Positions 29,962 through 39,010 of a stretch of DNA of 64,000 bases are shown here, one piece after another. Both the position numbers and the translations under genes were made by a program. The DNA comes from Falsiroseomonas algicola (GTDB lineage: Bacteria; Pseudomonadota; Alphaproteobacteria; Acetobacterales; Acetobacteraceae). The stretch covers positions 62,001-126,000 of the forward strand of contig NZ_JAAIKB010000015.1 of assembly GCF_011040385.1 (NCBI RefSeq), written 5' to 3'. The first letter of the stretch is position 1. Each line of letters opens with the position of its first letter. A model generated the notes under the pieces. The model did no database searches. It saw nothing but the letters and a program-made list of their open reading frames with translations, and was not told the origin of the DNA.

Positions 29962-31506
29962 ATGAAGAAGACGATGATCGCCGCCGCGATGCTGGCGCTG
30001 GGCGCGGGCGCCGCGGCCGCGCAGAACCTGACCATCGCGACCAGCCTGTCGCTCAACACGATGGACCCGCATTTCTTCAACGGTTTCCCCGCGGGCTCCG
30101 CGCACCCCCAGATCTGGGACGGGCTGACGGAGATCGACGAGAAGCTGCAGGTCAGGCCGGCGCTCGCCACCGCCTGGCGGCTGATCGACGCCAATACCTG
30201 GGAATTCGACCTCCGCCCCGGCGTGCGCTTCCATGACGGCACGCCCTTCACCGCCGCCGACATCACCGCGACCTTCGCCCGCGTGCCCAACGTGCCGAAC
30301 AGCCCGGCGCTGTTCACCAGCTTCATCCGGGCGGTGAAGGAGGTGGTGGTGGTGAACGACACCACCATCCGCATCACGACCTCGACGCCCACGGCCACGC
30401 TGCCGGGCGACCTGGCGCGGGTGCTGCTGCTCTCCGCGCGGGACGCCGGCCAGACGACGAGCGACTTCAATGCGGGGCGCGTCAACGGCACCGGCCCCTA
30501 CCGCTTCGCCGGCTATGTGAACAGCGAGAGCCTGTCCCTGACCCGCAGCGACACGCATTGGGGCCCGCGCGCCGCCTGGGGCAACGTCACCATCCGCACC
30601 ATCGCGCGCGATCCCTCCCGCGTCGCGGCGCTGCTGGCGGGCGACGTGGATGCGATCGACCAGGTGCCTACGGGCGACAAGGCGCGCATCGCCGCCGATC
30701 CGCGCTTCCGCCTGTTCAGCGGCCCGGCGGCCGTCGTGCACTACATCGCGCTCGACAGCGCGCGGCCCGAAAGCCCCTTCGTGCAGGGGCGGGACGGAAC
30801 GCCGGTCCGCAATCCGCTGATGGATGTGCGCGTGCGCCAGGCGCTGTCGATGGCCATCGACCGCAACGCCATCGTGACGCGGTTGATGGAGGGCAGCGCC
30901 ACCGCCGCCAGCCAGTTCCTGCCCAGCACCATCGACGGCACCAGCCCCAACCTCCGCCCCACCCCCTTCGACCCCGCCCGCGCCCGCGCGCTGCTGACGG
31001 AGGCCGGCTTCCCCCAGGGTTTCCGCCTGACCCTGCACGCGACGACGGACCGCTACCCGAAGGATGAGCAGATCGCCCAGGCGATCGCGCAGATGTGGAA
31101 CCGCGCCGGCATCCAGGCCAGCGTCAACGGCGTCGCCGGCCAGGTCTTCTTCACGGAGGCGACGCGGCAGGCCTATTCCGCCTTCATCGCGCAATACGGC
31201 ACCAACGAGGCCGGCGAGGGCCCGCGCGCCGTGGTTCACAGCTTCGAAGCCGGGCGCGGCTACGGCAATGCCAACCGCACGCGCTATTCGAACCCACAGG
31301 TCGATGCGCTGATCCAGGAGGCGATGGCGGAGATCGACCCGGATCGCCGCCGCACGAAGCTGCACGCGGCGATCGATGCGGCCTTCACCGATGTGGCGCT
31401 GATCCCGATCTTCCATCCCTCCTGGGATTTCGCCGCGAAGCGCGGCATCACCATCACCAGCCGGCCGGAGCGCCGCTTCAACGCGCTGATGATGCGGCCG
31501 GACTAG
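29962..31506 (+). CDS. Family 5 (peptide/nickel-type) ABC substrate-binding protein
   Basis: A 514-aa periplasmic protein with signal peptide MKKTMIAAAMLALGAGAAAA followed by QNLTIATSLSLNTMDPHF. Family 5 landmarks are WEFDLRPGVRFHDGTPFTA near residue 80, NGTGPYRF near 175 and RQALSMAIDRNAIV near 292. GGGAGG upstream supports the ATG at 29962. No permease or ATPase genes are next to it, so it must share a transporter encoded elsewhere. Its stop (GACTAG) lies in a 17-bp duplicated segment that also carries the stop of the convergent gene. Confidence 0.9.
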   Translation: MKKTMIAAAMLALGAGAAAAQNLTIATSLSLNTMDPHFFNGFPAGSAHPQIWDGLTEIDEKLQVRPALATAWRLIDANTWEFDLRPGVRFHDGTPFTAADITATFARVPNVPNSPALFTSFIRAVKEVVVVNDTTIRITTSTPTATLPGDLARVLLLSARDAGQTTSDFNAGRVNGTGPYRFAGYVNSESLSLTRSDTHWGPRAAWGNVTIRTIARDPSRVAALLAGDVDAIDQVPTGDKARIAADPRFRLFSGPAAVVHYIALDSARPESPFVQGRDGTPVRNPLMDVRVRQALSMAIDRNAIVTRLMEGSATAASQFLPSTIDGTSPNLRPTPFDPARARALLTEAGFPQGFRLTLHATTDRYPKDEQIAQAIAQMWNRAGIQASVNGVAGQVFFTEATRQAYSAFIAQYGTNEAGEGPRAVVHSFEAGRGYGNANRTRYSNPQVDALIQEAMAEIDPDRRRTKLHAAIDAAFTDVALIPIFHPSWDFAAKRGITITSRPERRFNALMMRPD

Positions 31507-31532
31507 GCTTGGGCCCTGACTAGGCTTGGGCC
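31501..31532. repeat. 17-bp tandem duplication at convergent stops
   Basis: GACTAGGCTTGGGCC occurs at 31501-31515 and again at 31518-31532, separated by CT. Each copy holds TAG on the + strand and TAG (CTA) on the - strand. The first + stop ends the binding protein. The second copy supplies the - stop of the cysteine-dioxygenase-like gene at 31520-31522. Confidence 0.9.
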
Positions 31533-32077
31533 AGGCGCCGGTTCGCGGCCTCGAACAGCCCGACATTCTTCACGACGTCATAGGGCTGTTCGGTCAGCGT
31601 CTCCGGCTCCCACTCGCTGCGCTCCGCGGCGAAGAAGTCGCCGAGATAGACATGGATCGCCCCCGTCAGCTTGTTCAGCGGGTTGGTGACGGAATGGATG
31701 ATGTCGCGGCCCATCGGCACGCATTCCCGCGCGCCGAGGGACTTCGCGCCGGCGGCTTCGATGCGGGGGCCGTCCTCGGTCTCGATCCGCCGCCAGTAGA
31801 TGTTGTCCTCCCGCCCCGAATAGAGGCCGATCACGGCCTCCATGCGGTGGTTGTGCGGCATGATGGTCATGCCCGGGCCCCAGGCCAGGTTCAGCACCGT
31901 CAGCCCCGGGCGATGCAGCAGCTTCGTCACGCCGGCGCGCTGGGGTTCGCCGAGCCGGGCCATCAGTGCCTCGGGATCGGCGACGGCGCGGGCCACCACC
32001 TCCCGCAGCGCGCGGGGATGCCCGGCCTCCGCCGCGTCGCTGCAATCCGCCAGGAAACGATCGAGATCGAAGGGCAT
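31520..32077 (-). CDS. Cysteine-dioxygenase-like cupin protein
   Basis: A 185-aa single-domain cupin resembling predicted thiol dioxygenases (CDO/PCO type). The first cupin motif gives metal ligands in IMPHNHRMEAVIGLYSGRED (His-x-His near residue 74-76 with a Glu), and the second ligand His lies in GRDIIHSVTNP near residue 128. The last residues before the stop are RRLAQA. No substrate can be assigned. The ATG at 32077 is preceded by GGGAGGCTGCC. It is divergent from the PEP-carboxylase-like gene (184 bp gap with an A-rich run but no strong promoter motif). Confidence 0.8.
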   Translation of the reverse strand: MPFDLDRFLADCSDAAEAGHPRALREVVARAVADPEALMARLGEPQRAGVTKLLHRPGLTVLNLAWGPGMTIMPHNHRMEAVIGLYSGREDNIYWRRIETEDGPRIEAAGAKSLGARECVPMGRDIIHSVTNPLNKLTGAIHVYLGDFFAAERSEWEPETLTEQPYDVVKNVGLFEAANRRLAQA

Positions 32078-32261
32078 GGCAGCCTCCCTGAAGCCAGGCG
32101 CATGGTTGCGACAGGGCGCCAGTCCGGCAACGAAAAAAAGCGCAACGATTCGGCGTCCCCCACGCGGCCCTGCCTGAATGCGCGGCGGTTTCGTCGGTGC
32201 GGCACCTCGCGGCCCGATTTCGCGCTGGCGCCAGCTTGCTTCGCAGGTGCAGCATCACCCC

Positions 32262-35054
32262 ATGCCCGACGTTCCAGCCCCCGCTTCCGACACCGTCGCC
32301 GACACCCTGGCCGAGCTGCTGGCACGGCTGAAGGAGGCGCGCGAGGCCGCCGCCACCGATCCCTTCGGCGATCCCGTGCTGCTCATGGCGCTGGCCATCA
32401 GCCGGCGGCTGGATGACGGGCGGTTGGATGCGCCGGCCATCGCCGCGCTGATCGGCCGGATCGCGGATGACGCGGCGGCGGAGCGCGCGCAGCGGCTTGC
32501 TGCCTATGTCGGCATCGGCCGGGCAGGCGGGCTGGAGGCGCTGGCGGCGCGGCTGGTGCGGCCCGACCCCGATGACAGCCCCGTCCCCTTCGCCGCCTAT
32601 CGCGAAGCCGTGGAGCGCCCGCGCTTCGCCGCCGTCTTCACGGCGCATCCGACCTTCTCCCTGCCGCCCGGCACCAATGCCGCCGTGGCCGCCGCAGCCT
32701 CCGGCGGCACCATGCCGCGCGGGCTCGCCCATCGCCCCACCGCGCCGACACTCACGGAGGAATTCGTCCAGGCCGCCGCCGCCATCGCGCGTGGGCGAGA
32801 TGCGCTGGACGAATTGGCGGCGGCGCTGCTGCTGGCCGCGCAGGGCGTCTGGGGCGACCGCTGGCAGCAATTGCGGCCGGCGCCCGTGCTGCTCTCGACC
32901 TGGGTCGGCTACGACACGGATGGGCGCACCGATATCGGCTGGTGGGACACGATCGGCCTGCGGCTGACCATGAAGCGGCTGCAACTGCAGCGCCTGGGCG
33001 CGCAGCTTGCGCCGCTCGGCGATTGCGCGGCACCGCTTGCCGCCCGCGTCGCGCTGGCGGAGGAAGCGGTTGCCGCGCAGCTGGAGGCGCTGCCGGGCGG
33101 GCCGAAGCCCGATGAGGTGCAGGCCTTCGCCGCCGTCCTGGTAGGACGGCGCGACGATGCGCTGGTCGACCCCGCGCCCCTCCTCGCGCTGTTCCCGGCC
33201 GCCATGGCTGCGGCGCCGGATGACGCCACGCGCATGAAGCTTGCCGTGGCGCGGGCGGGGCTGGCGGCGCATGGGCTGGCGCTGGCGCATACGCATACGC
33301 GCCTCAATGCCAGCCAGATCCACAACGCGCTGCGCCAGCGCCTCGGCATCACCGCCGCGCCGGATGACATGGCGAGCCGGCGCGGCCTGCTGGCCCAGAT
33401 GAACGAGGCGCTGGCCGAGGTGGCGCCGCAGCCCGTCGATTTCGGCGCGCTGCTGGCCGAACAGGCCTCCGCCGCCAAGCTGATGATGACGGTGGCGCAG
33501 ATCACCAAGCATGTGGATTCCTCCCAGCCCGTGCGCTTCCTGATCGCGGAGACCGAGACGGGCTACACGCTGCTCGGCGCGCTCTGGCTCGCGAAGCGCC
33601 TCGGCATCGCGGAGCGCATCGAGATCTCGCCTCTCTTCGAGACGGCGGAGGCGCTGGAGCGTGGCGACCGTGTGGTGGAGGAGGCGCTGCGGAGCCCGCA
33701 TTTCCGCGACTACCTCCGCGCCCATGGCCGGCTCTGCCTGCAATTCGGCTATTCCGATTCCGGCCGCTATGTCGGCCAGCTCCCGGCCAGCTACCTGGCG
33801 GAACGGCTCAAGCTGCGGCTGGCGGACCAGCTGCGGCGCCATGGCCTCGCGGACCTCGAGCTCGTGCTGTTCGACACGCATGGGGAGAGCATCGGCCGGG
33901 GCGGGCATCCGGACAGCCTGGCGGATCGCCTCGACTACCTCTCGCCCCCCCAGGCGCGCAGCGCGCTGACCAAGGTCGGGCTCAAGCTGCGGGAGGAGAG
34001 CAGCTTCCAGGGCGGCGATGGCTACCTGCTCTTCGGCACGCCGCAACTCGCCGCCGCCACCATCGCCCGCATCGCGGAACACGCCTTCGCGGCGCCCGAG
34101 CGCGAGCCCGACCCGATCTATGCGGAAAGCGACTGGGCGGCCGATTTCTTCGCCACCATCCGGCGGGAGATGCAGGCGCTGGTTGAGGACCCGGGCTACG
34201 CCGCGCTGCTCGGCGCCTTCGGCCCGGGCCTGCTGGACCGCACGGGATCACGCCCCGCGGCACGGCAATCGGACATGGGCGGGCCCGCCCGCATCACCCA
34301 TCCGAGCCAGCTCCGCGCCATCCCGAACAACGCCATCCTGCAGCAGATGGGGTGGCTGGCGAATACGCTGCATGGCCTGGGCGCCGCGGCGGCCGCCAAC
34401 CCGGACGCCTTCGCCGATCTCCGCGCCCGCAGCCCCCGCTTCGCCCGCGCGCTGGCCATGGCGGCGCGGGCGGCGGCGAGTTCCGATATCGGCGTGCTGC
34501 GCGCGGCGGTCGATACGCTGGACCCCGGCCCCTGGCTGGACCGCGCCGGCGCCACCCAACGCCCGGGGCGGCGGGAGGAGCTGATGGCGGTGGCGGAGGC
34601 GCTGGAGAAGCTGGACCTCTCGGCCGTCGTGGTGCGCATGTTCCGGCGCCTCCAGGCGGACCATTTGGCGCTGCGTGCCGCCTGGCCCGACCTGCCGCGG
34701 ATGCCGGACCGGCTGGTGCTGCTGCATGCGCTGCGCCTCGCGCTCATCCACCGCATCTGGCTGCTGGCCGTGGCGCTGCCCGAATTCAGCCCGCGCCACG
34801 GCGCGACGCGGGAGAGCCTGGTCGCGGGCATCCTGCAGCTCGATGTGGAGCGCGCGCTCAAGCTGCTGGCGGAGGTCTTCCCGGCCAATCCCGACCCCTC
34901 ATCGGGACTCGACTTCCATGAGCCCGCGCCGGAGCGCACCAGCAATTCCTATGCGGCGGAACACGCGGCGCTGTTCCGGCCCATGGGGCAGCTCTTCGCG
35001 CTGGTGCGCGAATGCAGCGCGGCGATCGTGCATGAGGTGGGGGCGTTCGGGTGA
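32262..35054 (+). CDS. ppc: Phosphoenolpyruvate carboxylase-like protein, divergent
   Basis: A 930-aa protein of the PEP carboxylase family, which would carboxylate PEP to oxaloacetate. The catalytic-His motif is present as VFTAHPTF near residue 130, and GYSDSGRYVGQLPASY near residue 505. Several sites normally fixed in the family differ. TAHPTE has lost its Glu. FHGRGGTVGRGG reads FDTHGESIGRGG. The usual QGE is QGG. The C-terminal RNTG is absent (ends EVGAFG). The start MPDVPAP is an estimate; a frame 84 nt longer exists and no ribosome-binding site is obvious. It is probably the conserved divergent form of alphaproteobacteria, but activity is not assured. Confidence 0.75.
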   Translation: MPDVPAPASDTVADTLAELLARLKEAREAAATDPFGDPVLLMALAISRRLDDGRLDAPAIAALIGRIADDAAAERAQRLAAYVGIGRAGGLEALAARLVRPDPDDSPVPFAAYREAVERPRFAAVFTAHPTFSLPPGTNAAVAAAASGGTMPRGLAHRPTAPTLTEEFVQAAAAIARGRDALDELAAALLLAAQGVWGDRWQQLRPAPVLLSTWVGYDTDGRTDIGWWDTIGLRLTMKRLQLQRLGAQLAPLGDCAAPLAARVALAEEAVAAQLEALPGGPKPDEVQAFAAVLVGRRDDALVDPAPLLALFPAAMAAAPDDATRMKLAVARAGLAAHGLALAHTHTRLNASQIHNALRQRLGITAAPDDMASRRGLLAQMNEALAEVAPQPVDFGALLAEQASAAKLMMTVAQITKHVDSSQPVRFLIAETETGYTLLGALWLAKRLGIAERIEISPLFETAEALERGDRVVEEALRSPHFRDYLRAHGRLCLQFGYSDSGRYVGQLPASYLAERLKLRLADQLRRHGLADLELVLFDTHGESIGRGGHPDSLADRLDYLSPPQARSALTKVGLKLREESSFQGGDGYLLFGTPQLAAATIARIAEHAFAAPEREPDPIYAESDWAADFFATIRREMQALVEDPGYAALLGAFGPGLLDRTGSRPAARQSDMGGPARITHPSQLRAIPNNAILQQMGWLANTLHGLGAAAAANPDAFADLRARSPRFARALAMAARAAASSDIGVLRAAVDTLDPGPWLDRAGATQRPGRREELMAVAEALEKLDLSAVVVRMFRRLQADHLALRAAWPDLPRMPDRLVLLHALRLALIHRIWLLAVALPEFSPRHGATRESLVAGILQLDVERALKLLAEVFPANPDPSSGLDFHEPAPERTSNSYAAEHAALFRPMGQLFALVRECSAAIVHEVGAFG

Positions 35055-35453
35055 TCAGAACCCCAGGCACACAGCCTCGGTCGTGACCATCACGCTCTCC
35101 TGCCGGAAGCGCTCGCGAAAGGCGGCGATGACGGGGGCGAGGCGGGACTGGGCCGTGGCGGCGTCGCCATCCGGCAGCGCCACCACCAGCACCTTGCTGC
35201 GCTGGCGGCTGATGGTGCCGGTGCGGCCGCGCCACTGGCCGGCGCCGTCCAGCACCGTCAGGCCATCGGGGAAGGCTGGTGTCACGACCTGGTCCATGAA
35301 GCGCGCCCATTCGGCGTCGGTGACGATCTCCTCGCCGCCCGAGGTCCGGCCGAAATAGGCGCTGGCGAGCGTCGCGGGGCCGAGGCCCTGCGGGCAGGGG
35401 GGCTGCGTGGCGCAGCCGGCGAGCAGCAGCAGGGACAGCAGGGCAGGGCGCAT
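35055..35453 (-). CDS. DUF3574 lipoprotein
   Basis: A 132-aa protein with a lipoprotein signal, MRPALLSLLLLAGCATQ (lipobox LAGC, Cys at 14), so probably anchored in the membrane facing the periplasm. The body, AYFGRTSGGEEIVTDAEW ... FPDGLTVLDGAGQW ... SKVLVV, matches DUF3574 as I know it. Its stop abuts the ppc-like stop (TGA|TCA). Function unknown. Confidence 0.82.
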   Translation of the reverse strand: MRPALLSLLLLAGCATQPPCPQGLGPATLASAYFGRTSGGEEIVTDAEWARFMDQVVTPAFPDGLTVLDGAGQWRGRTGTISRQRSKVLVVALPDGDAATAQSRLAPVIAAFRERFRQESVMVTTEAVCLGF

Positions 35454-35463
35454 GGCGCGGAGC

Positions 35464-36681
35464 CTACAGCCCCCGCGCCGCCCGGCGAAGCATCAGGAAG
35501 CCGCCGAAGCAGATCGCGGCGATGACGGGCAGGGCGACATCGGCCCCCGCATTCAGCAGCAGCGGCGCGAAGAGCACCGGCGCCACCGCCATGGCGAAGG
35601 TCACGGGCGCCATCACCTTCCCCGCGACGGTCGCATAGCCATCCGTGCCATGCAGCTCGATCAGCGTCGCCGGGCGCATCACGCTCATCACGCCCGAGGC
35701 CAGGCCGTAGCACAGCACGAAGATGGGCACCGTGATGGCGGGGCCGAGCCCGGGCGCCAGCCCATGCCCCAGCACCGGCAGCAGGATGGAGGCCGGCATG
35801 GCGAGCAGCGCGATGGAGGCGACCGTCATCGCCCGCAGCTTCGCACCCCCCAGCATGTCGATCAGCCGCGCCGCCACCTGCGCCGGCCCGGTGAGCGATG
35901 CCCAGAAGATGGCGCTGCCGCGATCCATGCCCAGCGCCTCCACCACCGCCACCATGTTGGCGAGCAGGGAGGAGCCGACCAGCACCTGCGTCGTCATGGC
36001 CGCCGACAGCCAGCGCAGCCGAGTGGGTAGCCGGGGCGCCCGCCCGCGCGGCGCGCGTTCGCGGCTGCCGCGCGGCACCAGCCAGGCATGCAGGGGCAGC
36101 GCGATCAGCAGGTGGGTTGCCGCCGCGCCCAGCACCGCGACACGCCAGCCCCACTGCGCCTCCGCCCAGGAGAGGGAGGGCCAGGCGACGGCAGCCGAGA
36201 GGCCGGAGATGGCGGCGAGTGCCGCGATGCGCCGCCGCGCGCCCTCCGCCCCCAGCGTCGCCAGCGCGGCGTTGCTCGCCTCCGACAGGGTCATCGCCGC
36301 GGCGAGGCCGAGCAGCAGGCAGGCCAGCAGCCCGACCAGTAGGCCCGGCGCTGCCGCCAGCACGACCAGCCCCGCGGCATAGAAGGCCGACCCCGCCACC
36401 ATGACCGCGCGCGGCCCGCGCCGGTCGATCAGCCGCCCGACGGGCGGCGCCAGCAGCCCGGCCAGGCCCAGCTGGATGGCGACGATCATGAAGCTGGTGC
36501 CCGCGGGCAGGCCGAGGTCGCGCTCGATCGCCGGCCCCAGTACGCCCGGCACGAAATAGCCCGTGCCCCAGCCCAGGATCAACGAGACGCCGAGCGCCGC
36601 GACGACGGCCCAGCCCGGCGGGGACGCAGTCCCTCGCCCCGGCGGGGACGCAGTCCCTCGCCCCGGCGTTGGCGTGTTCAA
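35464..36681 (-). CDS. MFS transporter
   Basis: A 405-aa major facilitator protein with twelve predicted hydrophobic segments. The loop 2-3 motif reads GRLIDRRGPRAVMVAG (MFS motif A type GxLaDrxGxr). The start is TTG at 36681 in a TTGA overlap with the stop of the upstream ArnE-like gene. No other in-frame start precedes the first helix, so this rare start appears real. The N-terminus carries GRGTASPP twice, encoded by a perfect 24-bp tandem duplication. Substrate unknown. Confidence 0.82.
   Translation of the reverse strand: MNTPTPGRGTASPPGRGTASPPGWAVVAALGVSLILGWGTGYFVPGVLGPAIERDLGLPAGTSFMIVAIQLGLAGLLAPPVGRLIDRRGPRAVMVAGSAFYAAGLVVLAAAPGLLVGLLACLLLGLAAAMTLSEASNAALATLGAEGARRRIAALAAISGLSAAVAWPSLSWAEAQWGWRVAVLGAAATHLLIALPLHAWLVPRGSRERAPRGRAPRLPTRLRWLSAAMTTQVLVGSSLLANMVAVVEALGMDRGSAIFWASLTGPAQVAARLIDMLGGAKLRAMTVASIALLAMPASILLPVLGHGLAPGLGPAITVPIFVLCYGLASGVMSVMRPATLIELHGTDGYATVAGKVMAPVTFAMAVAPVLFAPLLLNAGADVALPVIAAICFGGFLMLRRAARGL
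36617..36664. repeat. 24-bp perfect tandem duplication
   Basis: GGCGGGGACGCAGTCCCTCG followed by CCCC occurs twice back to back (36617-36640, 36641-36664). It lies in the N-terminal coding region of the MFS gene and adds eight residues (GRGTASPP) per copy. Each unit also has an internal inverted GGGGAC...GTCCC element. Confidence 0.9.
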
Positions 36682-37028
36682 GCCGTGGTGGCGAGCAGCA
36701 GCACACCCGCGGAGATCAGCCCGATCGCCGCCAGCTTCTGCGCGCCCAGGCTCTCCCCGAACACCGCCCAGCCGATCACGGCGATGACGACATAGCTCGC
36801 CGCCGTGCAGGGCAGCGCCACGCTCATCGGGATCTTCCGCAGCGCGATGATGTAGAGCAGCGCCGCGCCGCCATAGGCGCCGAGCCCGATGATGGTCTGC
36901 CAGCGGAAGAGCTGGTCGATGAAGCCTGTCTCCGCCGCGACGGAGCCGGAGGCCCCCGCCTTCAGCAGCACCTGGCCGATCAGGGAGGTGGAGATCGCCG
37001 CGGCCAGCGTGATCCAGGCACTCAGCAT
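36678..37028 (-). CDS. Four-helix EamA/SMR-like transporter (ArnE-like)
   Basis: A 116-aa protein with four membrane helices: LSAWITLAAAISTSLIGQVLL, IIGLGAYGGAALLYIIAL, VALPCTAASYVVIAVIGWAVF and LAAIGLISAGVLLLAT. The segment LRKIPMSVALPCTAASYV and FGESLGAQKLAAIGLI are typical of ArnE/EmrE-type small DMT proteins. It begins 25 bp after the GT2 stop, so it probably flips the lipid-linked sugar made by that enzyme, as ArnE/ArnF do. Its stop overlaps the TTG of the MFS gene. Confidence 0.8.
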   Translation of the reverse strand: MLSAWITLAAAISTSLIGQVLLKAGASGSVAAETGFIDQLFRWQTIIGLGAYGGAALLYIIALRKIPMSVALPCTAASYVVIAVIGWAVFGESLGAQKLAAIGLISAGVLLLATTA

Positions 37029-37053
37029 CGGGGCTGTCCCTTCAGGCGGCGCG

Positions 37054-38070
37054 TCACGACACCGCGCGCACCCGGTTGGCATCCGCGGCCGGCGCCTCGG
37101 CCTCGGCCGTCGCAGCGGCGGGCAGCACCTCCCGCACCACGCCCTGCGGCTTGCCGTTGGCGGAGAGGAAGGCGCGGCCGACATATTCGCCGAGCACGCC
37201 AAGGATCAGGAACTGCACGCCGGAGACCAGCAGCACCACCGTCATCATGGAGGCCCAGCCCGAGGGGGTCTCCCCGCTCAGCCCCTCGAAGATCACGATG
37301 GCGGCGGCCAGCAGGCCGAGCAGGCCCATCGCGGCGCCGGCCAGGATCGCCATGCGCAGCGGCAGGACGGAGAAGTTGGTGGCGAGGTTCAGCCACAGCA
37401 GGACCAGGCGCTTCAGCGTGTAGTTGCTGCGCCCTTCGGCGCGCGGCAGGTGCTTCACCTCGATGCTGTCGAGCCGCTGCGTCACCTGCATGAGCAGCCC
37501 GTCCACATAGGGGTAGGGGCCGCTGTACTTCGTGACCTCCCGGACGGCCAGCGCCGACATGCAGCGGAAGGAGGAGAGGTAGAGGCCCTTCGGCTTGTCC
37601 AGCAGCAGGTCCGCCACGCCATTGGCGAAGCGGCTGCCGAGGTTGCGCCAGCCCTCATGCTCCTTCTTCGCGTAGCGCGTATAGACCACGTCCCAGCCGC
37701 CGAGCCGCGCATGGTCATAGAGGCGGATGACCTCCTCCGGCGGGTTCTGGAGGTCGTCATCCATGGTGATGACATAGGCGCCGCGGGCGTGGCGGAGGCC
37801 GGACATGACCGCGTTGTGCTCGCCGAAGTTGCGGGCGTGCTCGATATAGGTGATCGGCACGGTCGCCGTGCGCTGCAGCTTGCGGCAGACCTCCCCGGAA
37901 TTGTCGGGGCTGCCGTCATTCACCAGCACGATCTCGATCCCGCCGGCGGGGCGGAGCGCGGACAGCGCCTCCACCAGCGCGCCCACGGTGGTGGCGCCGC
38001 GATAGACCGGCACCACGATGGAAAGGCCGACCGGGCGGCCCATCAGCTCAGTCATGTCAGCGGTCTCCAT
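37054..38070 (-). CDS. GT2 polyprenyl-phosphate glycosyltransferase (ArnC-like)
   Basis: A 338-aa enzyme transferring a sugar from a nucleotide to undecaprenyl phosphate. The GT-A start is LSIVVPVYRGATTVGAL. The donor/metal motifs are VLVNDGSPDNSG near residue 50 and ITMDDDLQNPPEEV near 105 (DxD followed by DLQNPPE, a hallmark of ArnC/GtrB). Two C-terminal membrane helices (AGAAMGLLGLLAAAIVIF; MMTVVLLVSGVQFLILGVLG) and LGEYVGRAF complete the family layout. The ATG overlaps the methyltransferase stop; a GTG one codon upstream is also possible. Confidence 0.92.
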   Translation of the reverse strand: METADMTELMGRPVGLSIVVPVYRGATTVGALVEALSALRPAGGIEIVLVNDGSPDNSGEVCRKLQRTATVPITYIEHARNFGEHNAVMSGLRHARGAYVITMDDDLQNPPEEVIRLYDHARLGGWDVVYTRYAKKEHEGWRNLGSRFANGVADLLLDKPKGLYLSSFRCMSALAVREVTKYSGPYPYVDGLLMQVTQRLDSIEVKHLPRAEGRSNYTLKRLVLLWLNLATNFSVLPLRMAILAGAAMGLLGLLAAAIVIFEGLSGETPSGWASMMTVVLLVSGVQFLILGVLGEYVGRAFLSANGKPQGVVREVLPAAATAEAEAPAADANRVRAVS

Positions 38071-38804
38071 CACGGGCGCGTGGCGATGACGAGCACGGAG
38101 CCGCCGGCGGGCATGGGAATGCCGGCCAGGCCGATCCGCCGCTCCGTCTCCGCGACGGCGTGCAGGGTTCGATCGATCCAGGGGGGGAAGTGGGTGACGT
38201 CGCTCGGCGCATCGGGCTTGCGGTGCAGGACTTTGCGCTGAAGGGTCATGAGAGGCAGGAGAAGCCCGTTCCAGTACCGCGATACAATCGCGGTGAAGCC
38301 GGCTTGTTCCATCATCGTGGCGGCACCGGCGGCGGTATAGCGCCGCGCGGTGTGCACACGTGCGTCATGGGCGCTGCGCAGCCATTCGAAGGCGGGCAGG
38401 TTCAGGATCACCGTGCCGCCCGGCCGCAGCACGCGCCGCAACTCGGCCAGGCCCCGGGCAGGCTCCACGCCGGCATGGCAGATCACATCGATGCTGACCG
38501 CGGCGCCGAAGCTGGCATCGGCGAAGGGCAGGGCATTGGCATCCCCCGCCGCCACCGGCCAGCCCGACTTCTCCGCCGCGCGGCGGGCGGCGTCGGGCAG
38601 GTATTCCAGCCCCATCGCGGCGCGGCCGGGCATGTCATCCCGCAACCGGCGGAGGAAGCCGCCGGTCCCGCAGCCGGCATCGAGCACAGGCCCTTCAGGG
38701 CCCGGGCGCGCGCGCAGCGCGTCCAGCACGCGGGCATGGGCGGCCTTGAACCACCACATGCCATCCTCGGCGGCGTCCATCAGGGCGTATTCGGCGGGTT
38801 CCAC
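38070..38804 (-). CDS. Class I SAM-dependent methyltransferase
   Basis: A ~244-aa methyltransferase. Motif I is VLDAGCGTGGFLRRL near residue 42, motif II region MGLEYLPDAARRAAE, and the post-motif DANALPFADASFGAAVSIDV is typical of Methyltransf_11. LRPGGTVILNLPAFEWL follows. The GTG start (VEPAEYALM) is chosen because the longer frame up to 38888 begins with an Arg-rich stretch that looks non-coding; an ATG at 38780 is another option. It heads the methyltransferase-GT2-ArnE-like-MFS run and may methylate the sugar or lipid handled there. Confidence 0.8.
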   Translation of the reverse strand: MEPAEYALMDAAEDGMWWFKAAHARVLDALRARPGPEGPVLDAGCGTGGFLRRLRDDMPGRAAMGLEYLPDAARRAAEKSGWPVAAGDANALPFADASFGAAVSIDVICHAGVEPARGLAELRRVLRPGGTVILNLPAFEWLRSAHDARVHTARRYTAAGAATMMEQAGFTAIVSRYWNGLLLPLMTLQRKVLHRKPDAPSDVTHFPPWIDRTLHAVAETERRIGLAGIPMPAGGSVLVIATRP

Positions 38805-39010
38805 CCCACGGTTGTGGCGGGCGAGCGCGGCGAGGGCAAGGCGGGACCGCGACCGGCGCAGGGCAGACCCGCCGCATCGGCGCCGCAATGCGGTTGCACC
38901 TTAACCCCCGCGGCCCGAGGATGCGCCCGCCGATGACCCCGCCCACCACCCCGTCGCACCAGGGCCTCCAGGCCCGGGCCGCCGCCGCGCCGACCGAGGC
39001 GCCGCAACGC

